Positions 43,673 through 54,579 of a DNA stretch of 64,000 bases are shown piece after piece. Within the stretch, counting starts at the first letter, position 1. Every line of letters starts with the position of its first letter. A program made the position numbers and the translations under genes. Below the pieces are notes generated by a model. That model worked only from the letters and a program-made list of their open reading frames with translations. It was not told the DNA's origin and did not search any database. Source of the stretch: Heloderma charlesbogerti. Its lineage: Eukaryota; Chordata; Lepidosauria; Squamata; Helodermatidae. The stretch lies in assembly GCA_026122225.1 (NCBI GenBank), contig JANEZZ010001895.1, positions 1,116,001 to 1,180,000 of the forward strand, in the 5' to 3' direction.

Positions 43673-43712
43673 TCTGGGATTCTATGGGCTCAGTGTCCAC
43701 CCTGACAGAGGG

Positions 43713-44383
43713 AAATCTCGGCCCCCAGCGCCCTGCCGGGTCTGCCGGCGCCCTTCCAGCCAACTATCTATCTGCAGGCAGGTCTGGATGAGGTCCTCCA
43801 AAGTAGGCGGGCTAGGCGTGTGTGCCAACTCATCCAAGATCTCGTCGTTCAAACCGTCCAAAAACTGAGCCACCAGTGCAGCATCATTCCACTGTAAATC
43901 CTGCATCAGCAAGCAAAAAGTTGTTACGTAGCTGGAAACTGAGTCCTTGCCCTGCCTGAGGCAGCAAGTCTCCTGAGAAGCCATCTGCATGCGCAGGGGG
44001 TCACTGAAAAATCTGGCCATCGCTGTCATGAAACCTTGATAGTCCCCAAGCAGGGGGTCATTTGCGAGAAGAAGTCCCGAAGCCCATTTAGCTGCCACGC
44101 CTGAAAGTAGGTTAATGATAAAGCCCACATGAACCTGTTCTGTCAGGAAATCCTCAGGTAGAAGGTGCACGTACAGCTCCGATTGGGCATGGAAAATCTG
44201 AAAAAGTCCTTCCTCACCAGAAAACTTCTCTGGCAGAGCCACTGGGCACTTGCGGCAGGGGGGAATTGGAGGTGGTGGGGGTTGAGCTGCAGCTTGCAGA
44301 GCCTGTACGGCAGTCGTCAGTTGATCTACTTGATCACAAACAGCCTGTTTCTCTTGCGCGAGAGCTTGCACCACTGCGTCCAT
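43713..44383 (-). pseudogene. Chromovirus 1 gag, N-terminal part
   Basis: Starts at ATG 44383 (MDAVVQALAQEKQAVCDQVD) and runs open through the capsid region (FSGEEGLFQIFHAQSELYVH and FLDGLNDEILDELAHTPSPP). It stops in element 2 sequence just past the GAGGG junction. An in-frame upstream ATG at 44437 would add a hydrophobic leader, but I prefer 44383 because it aligns with the start in element 2. Confidence 0.9.
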
Positions 44384-44423
44384 GGCACCCTCCAGAAGCA
44401 GTAGGAGCAGAGGAAAAAAAAAA

Positions 44424-44439
44424 GGAATGGGGACCAAGC
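44424..44439 (-). promoter_or_regulatory. Candidate primer-binding site, chromovirus 1
   Basis: Minus strand GCTTGGTCCCCATTCC directly follows the 5' LTR and agrees with element 2 except for one base. Confidence 0.45.
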
Positions 44440-44993
44440 TGTCAGGAGCACCCTAGTTGCCTCTTACAGTCCCCTCCAATAGCCAACTCAGGACACAGAT
44501 GACGAGGATTCTTTCCAAGGCTCTATTCCTTTATTATTTTATGACTCTTACAGATACTAATCACTAGCAACTAAGCAAGGAACTGCACTGGGGATAGATA
44601 GCAGAGTAGCCTAAGCTCCAGGTGAGGCAGTTGGTCCCTGTTTGAAGGAGAACCGCGGGAAGACTCTGAACTTATGGGCTATGGAGAGATCCTCCCTCTT
44701 TCCCTTGGGTCCTTGGGACGTGACTGTTGCTTGAGTGCCAAACGAGCGGAGCGCCTCCTTTCCGCGCCCTCCATCTGTCGTTGCTCCCTGCATCTGCGCC
44801 AAGCGTCCAGCAAGCCCCCCTCCAGTGTTCTCTCAGTGCCAGGGTCACTATCTATCCCAGGAATGCTGGCGGGGGAATCTCTGCCAGCTGCTGTGCTTGT
44901 GAGAGTTGAGCTGGCTCCTCTTCCACGGATTGCTGTTGTTCCTCAGAATCAGAACTGCTCTGGGGCTCTATGGGCTCAGTTTCCACCCTGACA
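44440..44993 (-). repeat. 5' LTR of chromovirus 1
   Basis: 554 bp with TGTCAGG/CCTGACA ends. It is the partner of 34407-34961. GGTGA follows at 44994-44998. Confidence 0.93.
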
Positions 44994-44998
44994 GGTGA

Positions 44999-46940
44999 GA
45001 TGGGAAGGGCCATCGATACAATCGCTCCCAAGCATCCACTCCGGTGCTGTGGAGCCCATAATTCACCTTGGTTTACAGAAGATCTACGGGCAATGAAACA
45101 GACCAAACGACGGCTAGAGTGCAGGTGGCGCAGGTCTCAGAGCGAGTATGGTCAACGATTAGCAAAGACTCTTCGTTGTGCCTATTATGCAGCGGTGAGG
45201 ATGGCAAAAAAATCATACTATACATCTATTATTTCATCCTCAAAATGTCACCCAGCAGAATTGTTCCAAGTGGTGAAGGGCCTGTTGAGCTCTTGCTCAG
45301 GCTCAGAGAAACTGGGATTGGAACCCTCAGTCATCTGCTGTGATAAGTTTGCTAGGCACTTCAAGGAGAAAGTTGCTCATATTCACTCAGAACTTGACGC
45401 CACAGTTATCGCAGAGTCTGGGGAGGTGTCCAGTGTTCCATCTCGTTGTATTTTCTGGGATCAGTTTCAGTTGTTGCAGCCTGATGATGTGGACAAGACG
45501 CTTGAATCAGTCTGGCCCATCACATGTAAGCTTGACCCTTGCCTATCTTGGCTTATACGATCTAGCAGGGTGGATTGGCTGGGTGGGTCCAGGGAGTGGT
45601 AAATGCTTCGCTCTGTCAGGGGGTGGTTCCTGCTGCCTTGAAAGAGGCTGTAGTGCACCCTCTCCTGAAGAGGCCCTCCCTGGACCCAGAGGTGTGTGAG
45701 AACTATCGCCCATTGCCAACATCCCCTTTTTGGGCAAGGTGCTTGAGCGTGTTGTGGTGGCTGGGAAGCTTCAGGTGTTCTTGGAGGACACTGATTATCT
45801 GGACCCATTTCAGTCTGGTTTCAGGCCAGGGTATGGCACTGAAACGGCCTTGGTTGCTCTGACTGACGACCTACTCCGGGTGAAAGACAGGGGAAGTGCT
45901 ACCCTGTTGATCTTCCTGGATCTCTCAGCAGCTTTTGACACCAATGATCATGGTGTCTTACTGGATCAGTTCTGTGGGATGGGAGTTGGGCGCACTGTGC
46001 TACAGTGGTTCTGATCCTATCTGTAGGGCCGATTCCAGACAGTGGTATTGGGGGATTCCTGTTCTACCCCATGGCTTTAAGCTGTGGGGTGCCACAGGGT
46101 TCTATTCTATCCCCCATGCTGTTCAACATCTATATGAAGCTGTTGGGAGAAGTCATTAGGAGTTTTGGGGTGGGGTGTTGCCAGTACGCTGATGATACTC
46201 AGCTCTATTTCTCCTTGTCGTCAGAGTCGGCTGAGGCTGTGAAGGTGCTGGATCAGTGCCTGCAGGCTATAATGGGCTGGATGAGGGCCAATAAACTGAA
46301 GCTAAATCCTGACGAGACGGAAGCTCTGTGGATTGGTGGTTCCTGAGTCCGGGAATTGGGTAAGCGACCTGTCCTGGACGGGGTTGCACTCCCCCTGAAG
46401 GAGCAGGTGCGTAGCTTGGGAGTATTCCTAGATCCATCCCTGCCACTGGAGCCCTAGGTGGACTCCATGGCCCGGAGTACTTGGGGCCAGCTTCGGCTGA
46501 TCCACCACCTACGGCCTTTCCTGGACAGGGATAACCTAGCCACAGTAGTACATGAGCTGGTAACTTCCCAATTAGACTATTGCAATGCACTTTACGTGGA
46601 GCTGCCCTTGAAGACGACTCGGAAGTTGCAGCTAGTGCAAAATGCAGCACCTAGACTGCTGAGCGGAACACCCCATAAAAACCATATAACACCGGTTTTA
46701 AAGGAATTGCACTGGCTGCCAATACACTTCCAGTTGGAATTCAAGGTTTTGGTGATGACATTTAAAGCCCTAAGTGGCATGGGGCCTCAATACTTGAGGG
46801 AGCGCCTCTCCCTATATATGCCTGCCTGAGAACTGAGATCTGTCGGAGGGGCCCTCCTCTGTGTCCCACCAGTACGAGACATACACTATGGTGGGACGTG
46901 GGAGAGGGCCTTCTCTGCTGTGGCACCCTGGTTGTAGAAT
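44999..46940 (+). pseudogene. L2-type LINE reverse transcriptase, right half of the split element
   Basis: It resumes directly after the target duplication. An endonuclease-RT linker (MGRAIDTIAPKHPLRC) is followed by the RT domain: FLDLSAAFDTNDHGVLLDQF (from about 45917), GVPQGSILSPMLFNIYM (from about 46086), and the catalytic QYADDTQLYF (from about 46181). The C-terminal region follows with LDYCNALYVELPLKTTRKLQ and VLKELHWLPIHFQLEFKVLV. The frame shifts or stops several times (near 45600, 45720, 46014, 46346 and 46455), so no working enzyme is made. It reads as a member of the L2/CR1-like Jockey superfamily. Confidence 0.9.
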
Positions 46941-47240
46941 GCCCTCCCCTTGGAGGCCTGATTGGCGCAGACATTGGTCTCGTTTCAGTGCCAAGTAAAA
47001 ATGTGACTTTTTACCAAAGCCTTTGAGGGCTAAATGCATTCCCTAGCACATTGTTTTAACTGTTTTAGATGTTAACTGGTTTTAGCTTGTTTAATAGTTT
47101 AATATGCGTTTAGGTGTTTAAATTATTTATTGTTTTATACTGTTTACATTGATTTTATCTGTATGCCACCCTGAGATCTAAATGATATAGGGCGAGATAG
47201 AAATATTTTTCTATCAATAAATACATTTATTGTATTTTTC
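46941..47240 (+). mobile_element. 3' UTR and tail of the split L2 LINE
   Basis: AAAGCCTTTGAGGGCTAAATG and TTGATTTTATCTGTATGCC match the L2 end at 31.9-32.3 kb. The tail is AATAAATACATTTATTG, repeated with slippage to about 47280. Confidence 0.85.
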
Positions 47241-47280
47241 CATCAATAAATGGAAAATGTTTTCCATCAATAAATACATT

Positions 47281-47690
47281 TCCTAAATTGCCCTTCATCC
47301 CAGCAGACTCCAGGAGAGCGTACATAAAAAGTTCAGAATTATTAATAGAATCAATACAAACAATTTAAAAAATAACCAGCACACAAACATTAACACTCAG
47401 AGCCAGCAACCAATAGAACAGTACCACAAGCAGAAGCAATACTATCAGTCAAAATGCCTGGGCAGTGAGTGGTACACCTCGGGTTGAACCTCCAGGCAGA
47501 TGTCCTGGGCCCTGCAGCATAACTACTTCCTATATTGGTAACCTGGGTGTCCCCCAAATGCTGCCTCCAGTGTTGGCACCAGAGAGTACTACACCAGCTT
47601 TCCCACTGGCTAGCAACTAGGAGTGAAGTTGAAGGAAGCTTTGCTTCAGCCTAGGCTCTAAAGGAGAAAGAGAAAGACCTTTCAGGGGAA
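47281..47690. other. Unassigned, probably old LINE-derived
   Basis: AATTTAAAAAATAACCAGC and nearby words resemble the repeat at 10.5 kb in reverse, but too weakly for a firm call. Confidence 0.3.
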
Positions 47691-47693
47691 GAA

Positions 47694-47883
47694 GGGCTAT
47701 AGCTCAGTGGTCGCCGAGAGCACATGCTTTGCATGCAAAGGGTCCCAGGCTCAATCCCTGGTATCTCCAGGTAGGGTTGGGAAACTCCTGTCCAAAACCC
47801 ACTACCATTCAGTGTAGAAGACAGTACTGAGTTAGATGAACCACTGGACTGGCTCAGTATAAGCCAGATTTCTAATTTCCTAT
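47694..47883 (+). repeat. tRNA-Ala-like SINE
   Basis: The head GGGCTATAGCTCAGTGGT has an A box, the middle CTTTGCATG an Ala-type anticodon (TGC), and GGCTCAATCCCTGG a B box. The body ends with an ACTGGCTCAGTATAAGCCAG-like segment. The D-loop carries five extra bases and the acceptor stem does not close. This is a SINE, not a working tRNA gene. Confidence 0.75.
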
Positions 47884-48054
47884 GGGAGAAGTGGGCACAT
47901 CATCTACATGGGACTGATCATCAGGATCCTATAAACTATAAAGGAGATTTGACGATATAAAGGTTTTGCAGGGAAAGTGAGGCTTGGTTGTGGAGGAGCA
48001 CTTCCTCTGAGGCCAATTCCAACGCACCCAGCTTGTCCCCCATTGCAAAGGGAG

Positions 48055-48290
48055 TAGGGGACTGAAAGAAATAGTGGCTGGGCCAAGGCCACCTAAGCAG
48101 TTTGTGGCTGTCTTGAGGCAAGGTTTGAACTGGGCCTTTTAGGGCACAATCCTATGCATGTTTAGACAGAAACAAAGTCCTACAGGGGAACGCTGGGAGT
48201 TGTAGGACTTTTTTCTGACTAAACATGCATAGGATTGCACCCTTAAGCTCACATTCTTAGCCACTTTACTTAGTACTTGCTACTATAAAG
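48055..48290 (-). repeat. MIR-like SINE fragment split by MITE B copy 5
   Basis: AAGGCCACCTAAGCAGTTTG and AGGTTTGAACTGGGCC on the left join AAGCTCACATTCTTAGCCAC on the right if the insert 48141-48243 is removed. Confidence 0.6.
48140..48245. repeat. MITE family B, copy 5
   Basis: GGGCACAATCCTATGCATG is mirrored by CATGCATAGGATTGCACCC, with TTA outside both ends. The core AGTCCTACAGG...GGAGTTGTAGGACTT is present. Confidence 0.85.
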
Positions 48291-48433
48291 CTTTGATGTC
48301 CTGGGCACAAATCAGGGCCCTTGTGTGCAATGGCATGCATCTATCTTTAAAGGAGAATGATTTTTGGATTTCATACATGTTATTTGTTTGGCACCTTTTA
48401 AGTGTTTAAGGCTGCAAGCCCCACTGAACACTA

Positions 48434-48790
48434 TAGGGCGTGGGTAGGCAACATTGTGCCCATGGGCACCAATGTGCCCCTGAACACTTTTCTTGGTGCA
48501 CATCAAGGTATTCTACTCCTCGCACTTTTAAAAATAAAATTAACACATTTTCCTACTGGCAACTGGGATTGCTATGAAATAGATATCTGTTGGTACTTAA
48601 AACTATGGGTTCAAAGGAGTTGTTTAGTGTGTTGGGGCTCAGATCCCACCTCTGCCTTGTACTCAGTCTTTTGGGCAGGTTACTTGGCCTTTGCCATGCC
48701 TCCCATGGCAGCCATTTTGTGATGGTGCCCAAGGTAGTTTCTCAATATGCCAAATGTGTCCATAGCCCAAAACAGTTGCCTGCCCCTGCA
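48434..48790. repeat. Probable hAT-like MITE
   Basis: GTGGGTAGGCAACATTGTGC at the left and ACAGTTGCCTGCCCCTG at the right are inverted. The TSD is uncertain. No protein. Confidence 0.5.
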
Positions 48791-48844
48791 TAGGCCTTAC
48801 CTCTGAGTAGACATGTATAGGATTGCACTGTAAAGCACTTCACA

Positions 48845-49025
48845 AAATCATCTCAGTAGTCCCTTACAGCAACTTTGTAAGATAGGCCAGCATTTCTATG
48901 CAGAATGCAGAGGGAACAGTAGTGGTTCCCTCAGGCCACCTAGCAAGTTCATGGCTGAGGCATAATTTGAACCAAGGACTTAATGGACTCAGAGGTCTCT
49001 TAGCCATGGTACTACAATAGCTTCT
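48845..49025 (-). repeat. MIR-like SINE fragment
   Basis: The reversed MIR layout is visible: CTTTGTAAGATAGGCCAGC, AGGCCACCTAGCAAGTTC, ATAATTTGAACCAAGGAC and CTTAGCCATGGTACTAC. Confidence 0.6.
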
Positions 49026-50011
49026 CAGAGTTCCCTCGGAAAGATGCTACTGTAGACTTCTGATGAGCAACTGTAGCACTGCCAAGGAGTGTGTTTGTTC
49101 CTTCAGAAGCATATTCATGCATGTCATACCACCCAGCTGCCATGCCGGTCTAGCCTTGCCCTAGCCGTTTCTTGTGAGCATTCAGGCTGCCATATATGAG
49201 TTCTCCGGGGCAATATGAGAATGACGTTAGCACATAGCTATTTGGCTGGTCATGCTTGACAGGGGGGAAGATTAATAGGACAGAGGGAAACATCCACACA
49301 TCCTGGAGAAAAGGGCAGGGTGGGGAAGAATCCACAGAATCTGGATCTTGGTGGATCTCTTGGCATTGACCTCTAAGAAGAAGCATTAAAAAATAAATAC
49401 TGAAAACACCCCAACGTTTTCCATGTTGTCAGATTATAATGGCACACATTGATGCATAGGTATCTCGCAGCTGCAGTTTGAGCCAACTCACTCTAATGAG
49501 TCATAAGCACATATACACAAGACAGAGAAATGGAAATCCTGTCCGGTATTTCATCTCTTTCTTTAAAACAGCTGTTCTCTGGAGCAAGATTCTTTTCTTC
49601 TAGTGAAAATCATTGTCCATGAAAATTTTTGACAAGACATGCCAATCAGCATCCCACCTGTTTTCCCCCCAAGTGCTAATTTAAGACTTTTTAGATTGAT
49701 GAACATAGTGAAGGATCATTTAGAAAATTCAAGGTTAGGGATTGTTATCTCAAATATTGTCGTCTCCTATAACAACCTCCATCAACACAAACAACTCAAG
49801 GAATTCCAAGGAATTCCAACCACAGCCTCTTGTAACTTCTTGTATTATTCACAGGGCACTGTGTTTCTCTGTAAAACTGTGAATTCCACACAATAGGAAT
49901 AACAAGCCTGCAATTGTATACATGTTCATGAATCTCCTTGGCCTATGTTCCCCATGTGATTTGTTCCTGTGACTCTGCGTTTAGCCTGTGTCCATATGCT
50001 GGTTGGTTCTA
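49026..50011. other. Unassigned sequence
   Basis: Nothing recognised. AT-rich in the second half. Confidence 0.35.
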
Positions 50012-50258
50012 TTTTATTTATTTATTGCATTTATACCCCGCCTTTCTCCCTCTCGCAAGGAACTCAAGGCGGCTTACATTATCCTCCTCCTCACCGTTGT
50101 ATCCTCACAACAACAACAACCCTGTGAGGTGGGCTGGGCTGAGAGTCTGTGACTGGCCCAAAGTCACCCAGTGAGCTTCCGTGGCTGAGTGGGGACTAGA
50201 ACCCGGATCTCCCGGCTCCCAGTCCGTCACTCTCACCACTACACCACACTGGCTCTCT
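50012..50258 (-). repeat. MIR-like SINE, well preserved
   Basis: Minus strand: GAGAGCCAGTGTGGTGTAGT, GTTCTAGTCCCCACTC (B-box position), GTGACTTTGGGCCAGTCAC, GGTTGTTGTTGTTGTGAGG, then GGCGGGGTATAAATGCAAT and an AAATAAATAA tail. Confidence 0.8.
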
Positions 50259-50535
50259 TCTATAGCAGATTCTGGTTTGATTTTCTGACTGTGTCCTGAC
50301 ATCACTCAGGCTCTGATAACACTCTGTTTCCTGCCTCTTTATCAGATTTCCCAACAGTCTCTCTGTGGGCTACCCATGGGCCACATCCTTAACAACTAGT
50401 TGTGCTGTGGTAAATTTTGACGTGCAGGTGCTCTTCATGATAGTCCCCGTAGTCATGCCCCAAGGAGAGTCCAGAAATGCAGCTAGCTGTGTTGATCCAT
50501 ACCTATCTCTGTATGTATTATCTACTATCTATCTA

Positions 50536-50557
50536 TACACACACACACACACACACA
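50536..50557. repeat. (CA)n microsatellite
   Basis: Uninterrupted AC dinucleotides, about ten units, next to CTATCTAT words. Confidence 0.95.
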
Positions 50558-50711
50558 ACAGCAGTTCATAGTATAATATCCAGTTTATTAGGATCAGCTG
50601 ACAGTCATAGAATAATGAACTGGCAAAAGGCACTGTAGTGGTTAGCATGGTGGATTTTGGCTGGAGAGACTTGAGAGTGCAGGAGAAAGAGAAAGAGAGG
50701 GATACAACGAC

Positions 50712-51078
50712 CTGGTTCACACATAACAAGAAGCCACCCTGAGTTAATTTCCCCATGGGGCTTCTTGTTGCTTGCAGTGGCTGCCATTTTGAATATTCGA
50801 GCCACAGCAGGGGCATGCCATCGCTTGTCATTATATGTAAACCCAGCAAGGGTAGGTTGCTGAGGTGACTGACAAGCCAGCCAGAACCCATGGCTGTTTT
50901 AGAGTTTCAGGCAGCTTGTTTACCACCCCAACAACCCACCCTTGCCAGGTTCACACGGAACAACATGCTATGGGGTGCCCCCACCGCAGCTCAAATATTC
51001 GAAATGGTAGCCACCACCGCAAGAAGAAGCCCCATGGGGAAATTCACCCACACTGGCTTCTCATTGCGTGCGAACCAG
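50712..51078. repeat. MITE family F, second member
   Basis: CTGGTTCACACATAACAAG on the left and CTTCTCATTGCGTGCGAACCAG on the right are inverted. The interior holds mirrored CCCCATGGGGCTTCTTG and CAAGAAGAAGCCCCATGGGG words. Resembles the foldback at 3093. Confidence 0.65.
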
Positions 51079-51079
51079 C

Positions 51080-52896
51080 CCAACATGTCCCCAAACAGCC
51101 TAAGACCACCAGCTCATGATTTTCCAGGATTTTTTTTCTCAGCAATAAGGAGAAACATTTTATCTATAAGTCAACAAGGTAATTCTAGCAGTTTTCATTT
51201 GCATCTGGAGCATGTCTTTTGTAAAGCTAAGGGATCTTAATTGCCCACTCAAGTCCAAGCCACCCCAAAGCACTGTGCATTACAACAGGGATAGCTCGCA
51301 ACAATATATTGATGCTGGGAAAATCCATTTTATTGCAGCTAAACTCAGAAGGGAAAGGAAATCCTGACTGGGGTGGCTGATGACATCATTGTCCCTGCTC
51401 ATGAAAACGTTATGCCACTTCAACCCTGCAAGTCCTGGCCCCACTACACCACTGCTAACAACACTTAGTGTACTTTCACACGTGAAGCGAAAAAATTTAT
51501 GCTCCCATAAAGCAGGGTGGGGTTCCCACATCAAGTGGTAGAGTGGGAGGAGCAGCAAATTGTGCCACCCACCCACCCTCACCCCACCCCACCCCACCCC
51601 ACCCACGCCAGCCAGGAGGGCCTGCTGGCATTGCCTCGCTACCTCCAGTGGGTGCTCGGGAGGGCCCTGCCAGCCGCTCTCCTGCCATCAGATTTGCTGC
51701 AGGAAGAGAACGGCTGGTGGGGCTCTCCGGAGCAGCTACCCACCCTCTGTTTCCCCCAGCATGCACCCTCCCTTACTTTTGTTGCCACCACATTGGCTCT
51801 ATGGAGGACCATGAGACGTGGGCTAGCTCTTGTGAGAGCCCCACAGCCACTTTTTCCTGCCACATGGCTCTCCATAGAGCTGCCATGGCAGAGGGAAAGG
51901 GCACATAATGTGGCAGTGGTGGTGGGAAGGGGCACAATGTGGCAGCAGTGGCACATATTCTTTCCCACCTCAGGTGGTAAGAGAGCTTGCTCTGGGGCTC
52001 CTTTACCCACAAAACTTTTGGCAACTCTTTATGGGTTAACTCAAGCAGGTAAAAATACAGAGCTGCTTCTGAGATCAAGTTTGGTAATTTTGTTGTGTTT
52101 TTCTTCTGGAGAAAAACAAAGTGCTTCCTTTTATCACCCAACAATATGACACAAGTACTTTGCCATGGCAACCCAGCCCATGAAACAGAATCATGTTGAT
52201 CATAAGGTACTGGTTGCTATGGTGAGTGAAGCTGAGACTTGCATCATCTAGAAAGCAGGGTTCATGTCAATAAGAGCTCTTGCCAGGATGCACCTGAGAT
52301 AGGGGTCAAGCTAAAAGGCCAGTACTATCAAGAAACAAATAATGTGCGTAAGGATGGATATAGTACAGAACTATTATGGTATGTTTCCACAGCTAGGAAT
52401 TCATAATTTGGCTCCTGCAGATAACATAAGCTGAATAGGAAGTTAGGGGGGAAAACTTAATTGAACTGATATGACACAGCATGGGAAAGTGCTGTGTGAC
52501 GTTATAGTGGTGAATGTGCAGTATCCACTTGCTGTGACAACAATACAATGGCTCCTGATTGCAGCACAAGCTGGGCACAGGGTGTGTATTGCAGATTGTG
52601 TGGTCTGGATACACATACAACCCCGGAGAGTTACATCAGTGGAGGTGCACCTTTGGAAAACAAGAGCATGTTAATAAAGTGAATACTTTGCACTTTGAGC
52701 ATTTTCCCCATTAATCGGGGTGTGCGTGCGTACGTGTGTGCTATTAATGCAGGACAAAACGAAGACACTGAATGAATGTTCACTGTTGTGTGAGAAAACA
52801 CCCTTTTATTCTCCAGCCCTTTCTTGTGACACATCCTCTTCCAAAAGGTGCTCTGTGATAAAACATGTGTGCTTACTTTATCAACAAAACGTTGGA
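51080..52896. other. Unassigned sequence with a CCCCA repeat
   Basis: Contains (CCCCA)n-like sequence at 51566-51606. Several overlapping open frames on both strands (51517-52149 and others) owe their length to GC content; I found no family signature. A phrase at 52040-52078 recurs at 53025-53064. Confidence 0.35.
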
Positions 52897-52897
52897 C

Positions 52898-53011
52898 AGC
52901 TTTCCCCAACCTGGTGCCCCCCAGATGTGTTGGACTATGATTCCCAACTGGGTGGGGTGATGGGAGTTGTAGTCCATTACATCTGGAAGGCACCAGGTTG
53001 GAGAAGGCTGG
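52898..53011. repeat. MITE family A, copy 11
   Basis: AGCTTTCCCCAACCTGGTGC and AGGCACCAGGTTGGAGAAGG are the ends. Confidence 0.85.
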
Positions 53012-53064
53012 TTTATGGATTGCTTTAAGCAGGTAAAAAACCCATGCTGCTTCTGAGATCAAGT

Positions 53065-53218
53065 CAGTGGAGGCTGCCCCATTGTCAGTGGGGTAGTAAA
53101 TCCACTCCAGGTTTCAGTCAAAACTCTAAAGGACTCCTTTAGAGTTCTGACTGGTTCTGACTGAAACTTGGAGGGGAATCACTCCCCCACTTGACTTCAG
53201 AGCTACCAGCCTCCACTG
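53065..53218. repeat. hAT-like MITE family E, copy 2
   Basis: CAGTGGAGGCTGCCCCATTG and AGCTACCAGCCTCCACTG are the ends. The flanks GATCAAGT (53057-53064) and GATCATGT (53219-53226) match at 7 of 8. The centre is a mirror of AAAGGACTCCTTT. Confidence 0.8.
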
Positions 53219-53226
53219 GATCATGT

Positions 53227-54034
53227 TCGATCATTTCGCTGTCCTTTCAAAGGAAAAATGTGGCAGTTGGGAGGAGGGAGATAAACCAGCATTCTCTTGT
53301 AAACCTGCTATAGGGCAGGATTTTCATATACTGTATCTACTCCTCCCAGATGATAAAGATATTTAAATATTTTAAATGGCTTGATGATCAAAAATTTAAT
53401 GTGTCAAAACTTTGAAAGTCAATGACTCTTTGAATGATCCCTTTCAATTTATTCAGAGTGTTAGTAGTCACATTGTTCCTACCAAATGAAAAACATACTT
53501 AGAATAGGTGAATTTATAATCATGTGATGGTCACGGCATCTTTTTGCTCAGTCTCCCTTTAGCTTTGCCATGCTTTATTCACTAACAATTAATTTTTATG
53601 AATGGGAAATCAATTAAACAGATCATATTGCTCACTTGAATGGTCAGTTCCTGCTCATCTGAAGGGTAGGAGGAGGCTGTGAAACTGGTTTGCGTAGTTT
53701 GTGTCTGAAGCAGGATCAAGAGATCTGGATAAAGGGACAGTTTTGAATTTGGCCAGAGGAAAAAAGTGTTGCTGAGCTAGCTGACAAAGGTTTTTAAGTG
53801 AGGTGGTCCTGGGGACTGCCTGTACAGACAGTCTCCAAGGCCACCTCAGAATGCCGCACTTTGACAATGGACCCCTCAGAGTGCAGCATTTGGGCACAAT
53901 CTCTTATTGGGGAGGGGATGAGGGGGTCGCTGCTGCCACTGCACAGTGGTGGCTGCTGTGCCAGTGGTAGCCCGTGTCCTCCCACCTCTGGTGGTGGGAC
54001 ATCTTGTGCCACCGCTGTTAATAAACAATTTCCA
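53227..54034. other. Unassigned sequence
   Basis: No gene or repeat family recognised. Confidence 0.35.
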
Positions 54035-54123
54035 GTGCAATCCTGTACATGTTTGCTCAGAAGTAGGTCCTGTTGAATTCGATGGGTCTTACTCCCAGGT
54101 AACTGGGTATAAGATTGCAGCCT
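54035..54123. repeat. Short repeat family C, well-preserved copy
   Basis: GTGCAATCCTGTACATG, TTTGCTCAGAAGTAGGTCC, TTACTCCCAGGTAACTGG and TATAAGATTGCAGCC follow in order. The best template for the family. Confidence 0.75.
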
Positions 54124-54579
54124 TCATTGAAGTTTGGTAGCATGCTTAATAGATCAAAATGCAACTGGCAGGTAATTAATCAATGCCCATACTGACCCTA
54201 CACCAAAAAGTTGAATGTAGTCTACAAAACAGAAGGGGCTGTTTTTCCTTCAGGAGACTGTATGAGACTACATGGGAAACATGTAGAAAGCTACAATACA
54301 TGTTCTGATGGGCTGCCTTTTTCTGGGTGGATCACAAGTTATACAGCCTTGACCCTATACTGTTTATCTGATAGCCAGCCTTAGCTTGCTGTTCTGTACT
54401 TCATAGTTGTACAGCTTTTGGATAGCTGCCATCCTTCTTTACCCTGCTGTAAAATTCCCACATGACTGTCAACATTCAGTATCCTTCACAGCAGATCAAG
54501 AGTTATTTGTAACCACCCACAAAGAATAAAGCATGTGGAAATAACTATTTGCTTTGAAGTATCTTCTAGACCATGGTGC

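Larger units (their letters stand above)
38703..43707 (-). mobile_element. Chromovirus 2, nested in the gag of chromovirus 1
   Basis: Same family and orientation as chromovirus 1. It is bounded by GAGGG duplications (38698-38702 and 43708-43712). The interrupted gag of element 1 continues directly on either side. Minus-strand order: 5' LTR 43707-42371 (enlarged), gag, protease, integrase, chromodomain, 3' LTR 39223-38703. Reverse transcriptase and RNase H are missing. LTRs differ at only about 10-12 positions (about 2%), so it is younger than its host element. Confidence 0.94.
42371..43707 (-). repeat. 5' LTR of chromovirus 2, enlarged
   Basis: About 521 bp of LTR expanded to 1337 bp. Causes are a 567-bp hAT-like insert plus 8-bp duplication (42494-43068), a 232-bp tandem duplication (43209-43672), and a 9-bp insertion near 43105 (AAACAGTTG). 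Confidence 0.92.
34407..44993 (-). mobile_element. Chromovirus 1 (Ty3/gypsy, Sushi type), split by chromovirus 2
   Basis: LTR retrotransposon read on the minus strand and bounded by GGTGA duplications (34402-34406 and 44994-44998). Order on the minus strand: 5' LTR 44993-44440, gag, protease, reverse transcriptase, RNase H, integrase, chromodomain, 3' LTR 34961-34407. A second element (38703-43707) interrupts gag; without it the length is about 5.6 kb. Frame breaks occur in RNase H and in the chromodomain, and active-site changes in RT and integrase mark it as dead. It belongs to the vertebrate chromovirus group from which the mammalian gag-derived genes (PEG10, RTL1 and relatives) are thought to descend. 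Confidence 0.93.

Noticed and set aside
34407..44993. Two chromoviruses as a tandem duplication of one locus
   Set aside because: Each has its own pair of LTRs of different subfamily and its own 5-bp duplication. Gag of element 1 continues on both sides of element 2, so this is nesting and not duplication.
47694..47766. Functional tRNA-Ala gene
   Set aside because: It has A- and B-box-like words and a TGC anticodon, but five extra bases in the D-loop, an acceptor stem that does not close, and a SINE body that follows directly.
51517..52149. 210-codon open frame as a gene
   Set aside because: Three other long frames overlap it on both strands. Part is (CCCCA)n repeat, and there are no splice or family signals.
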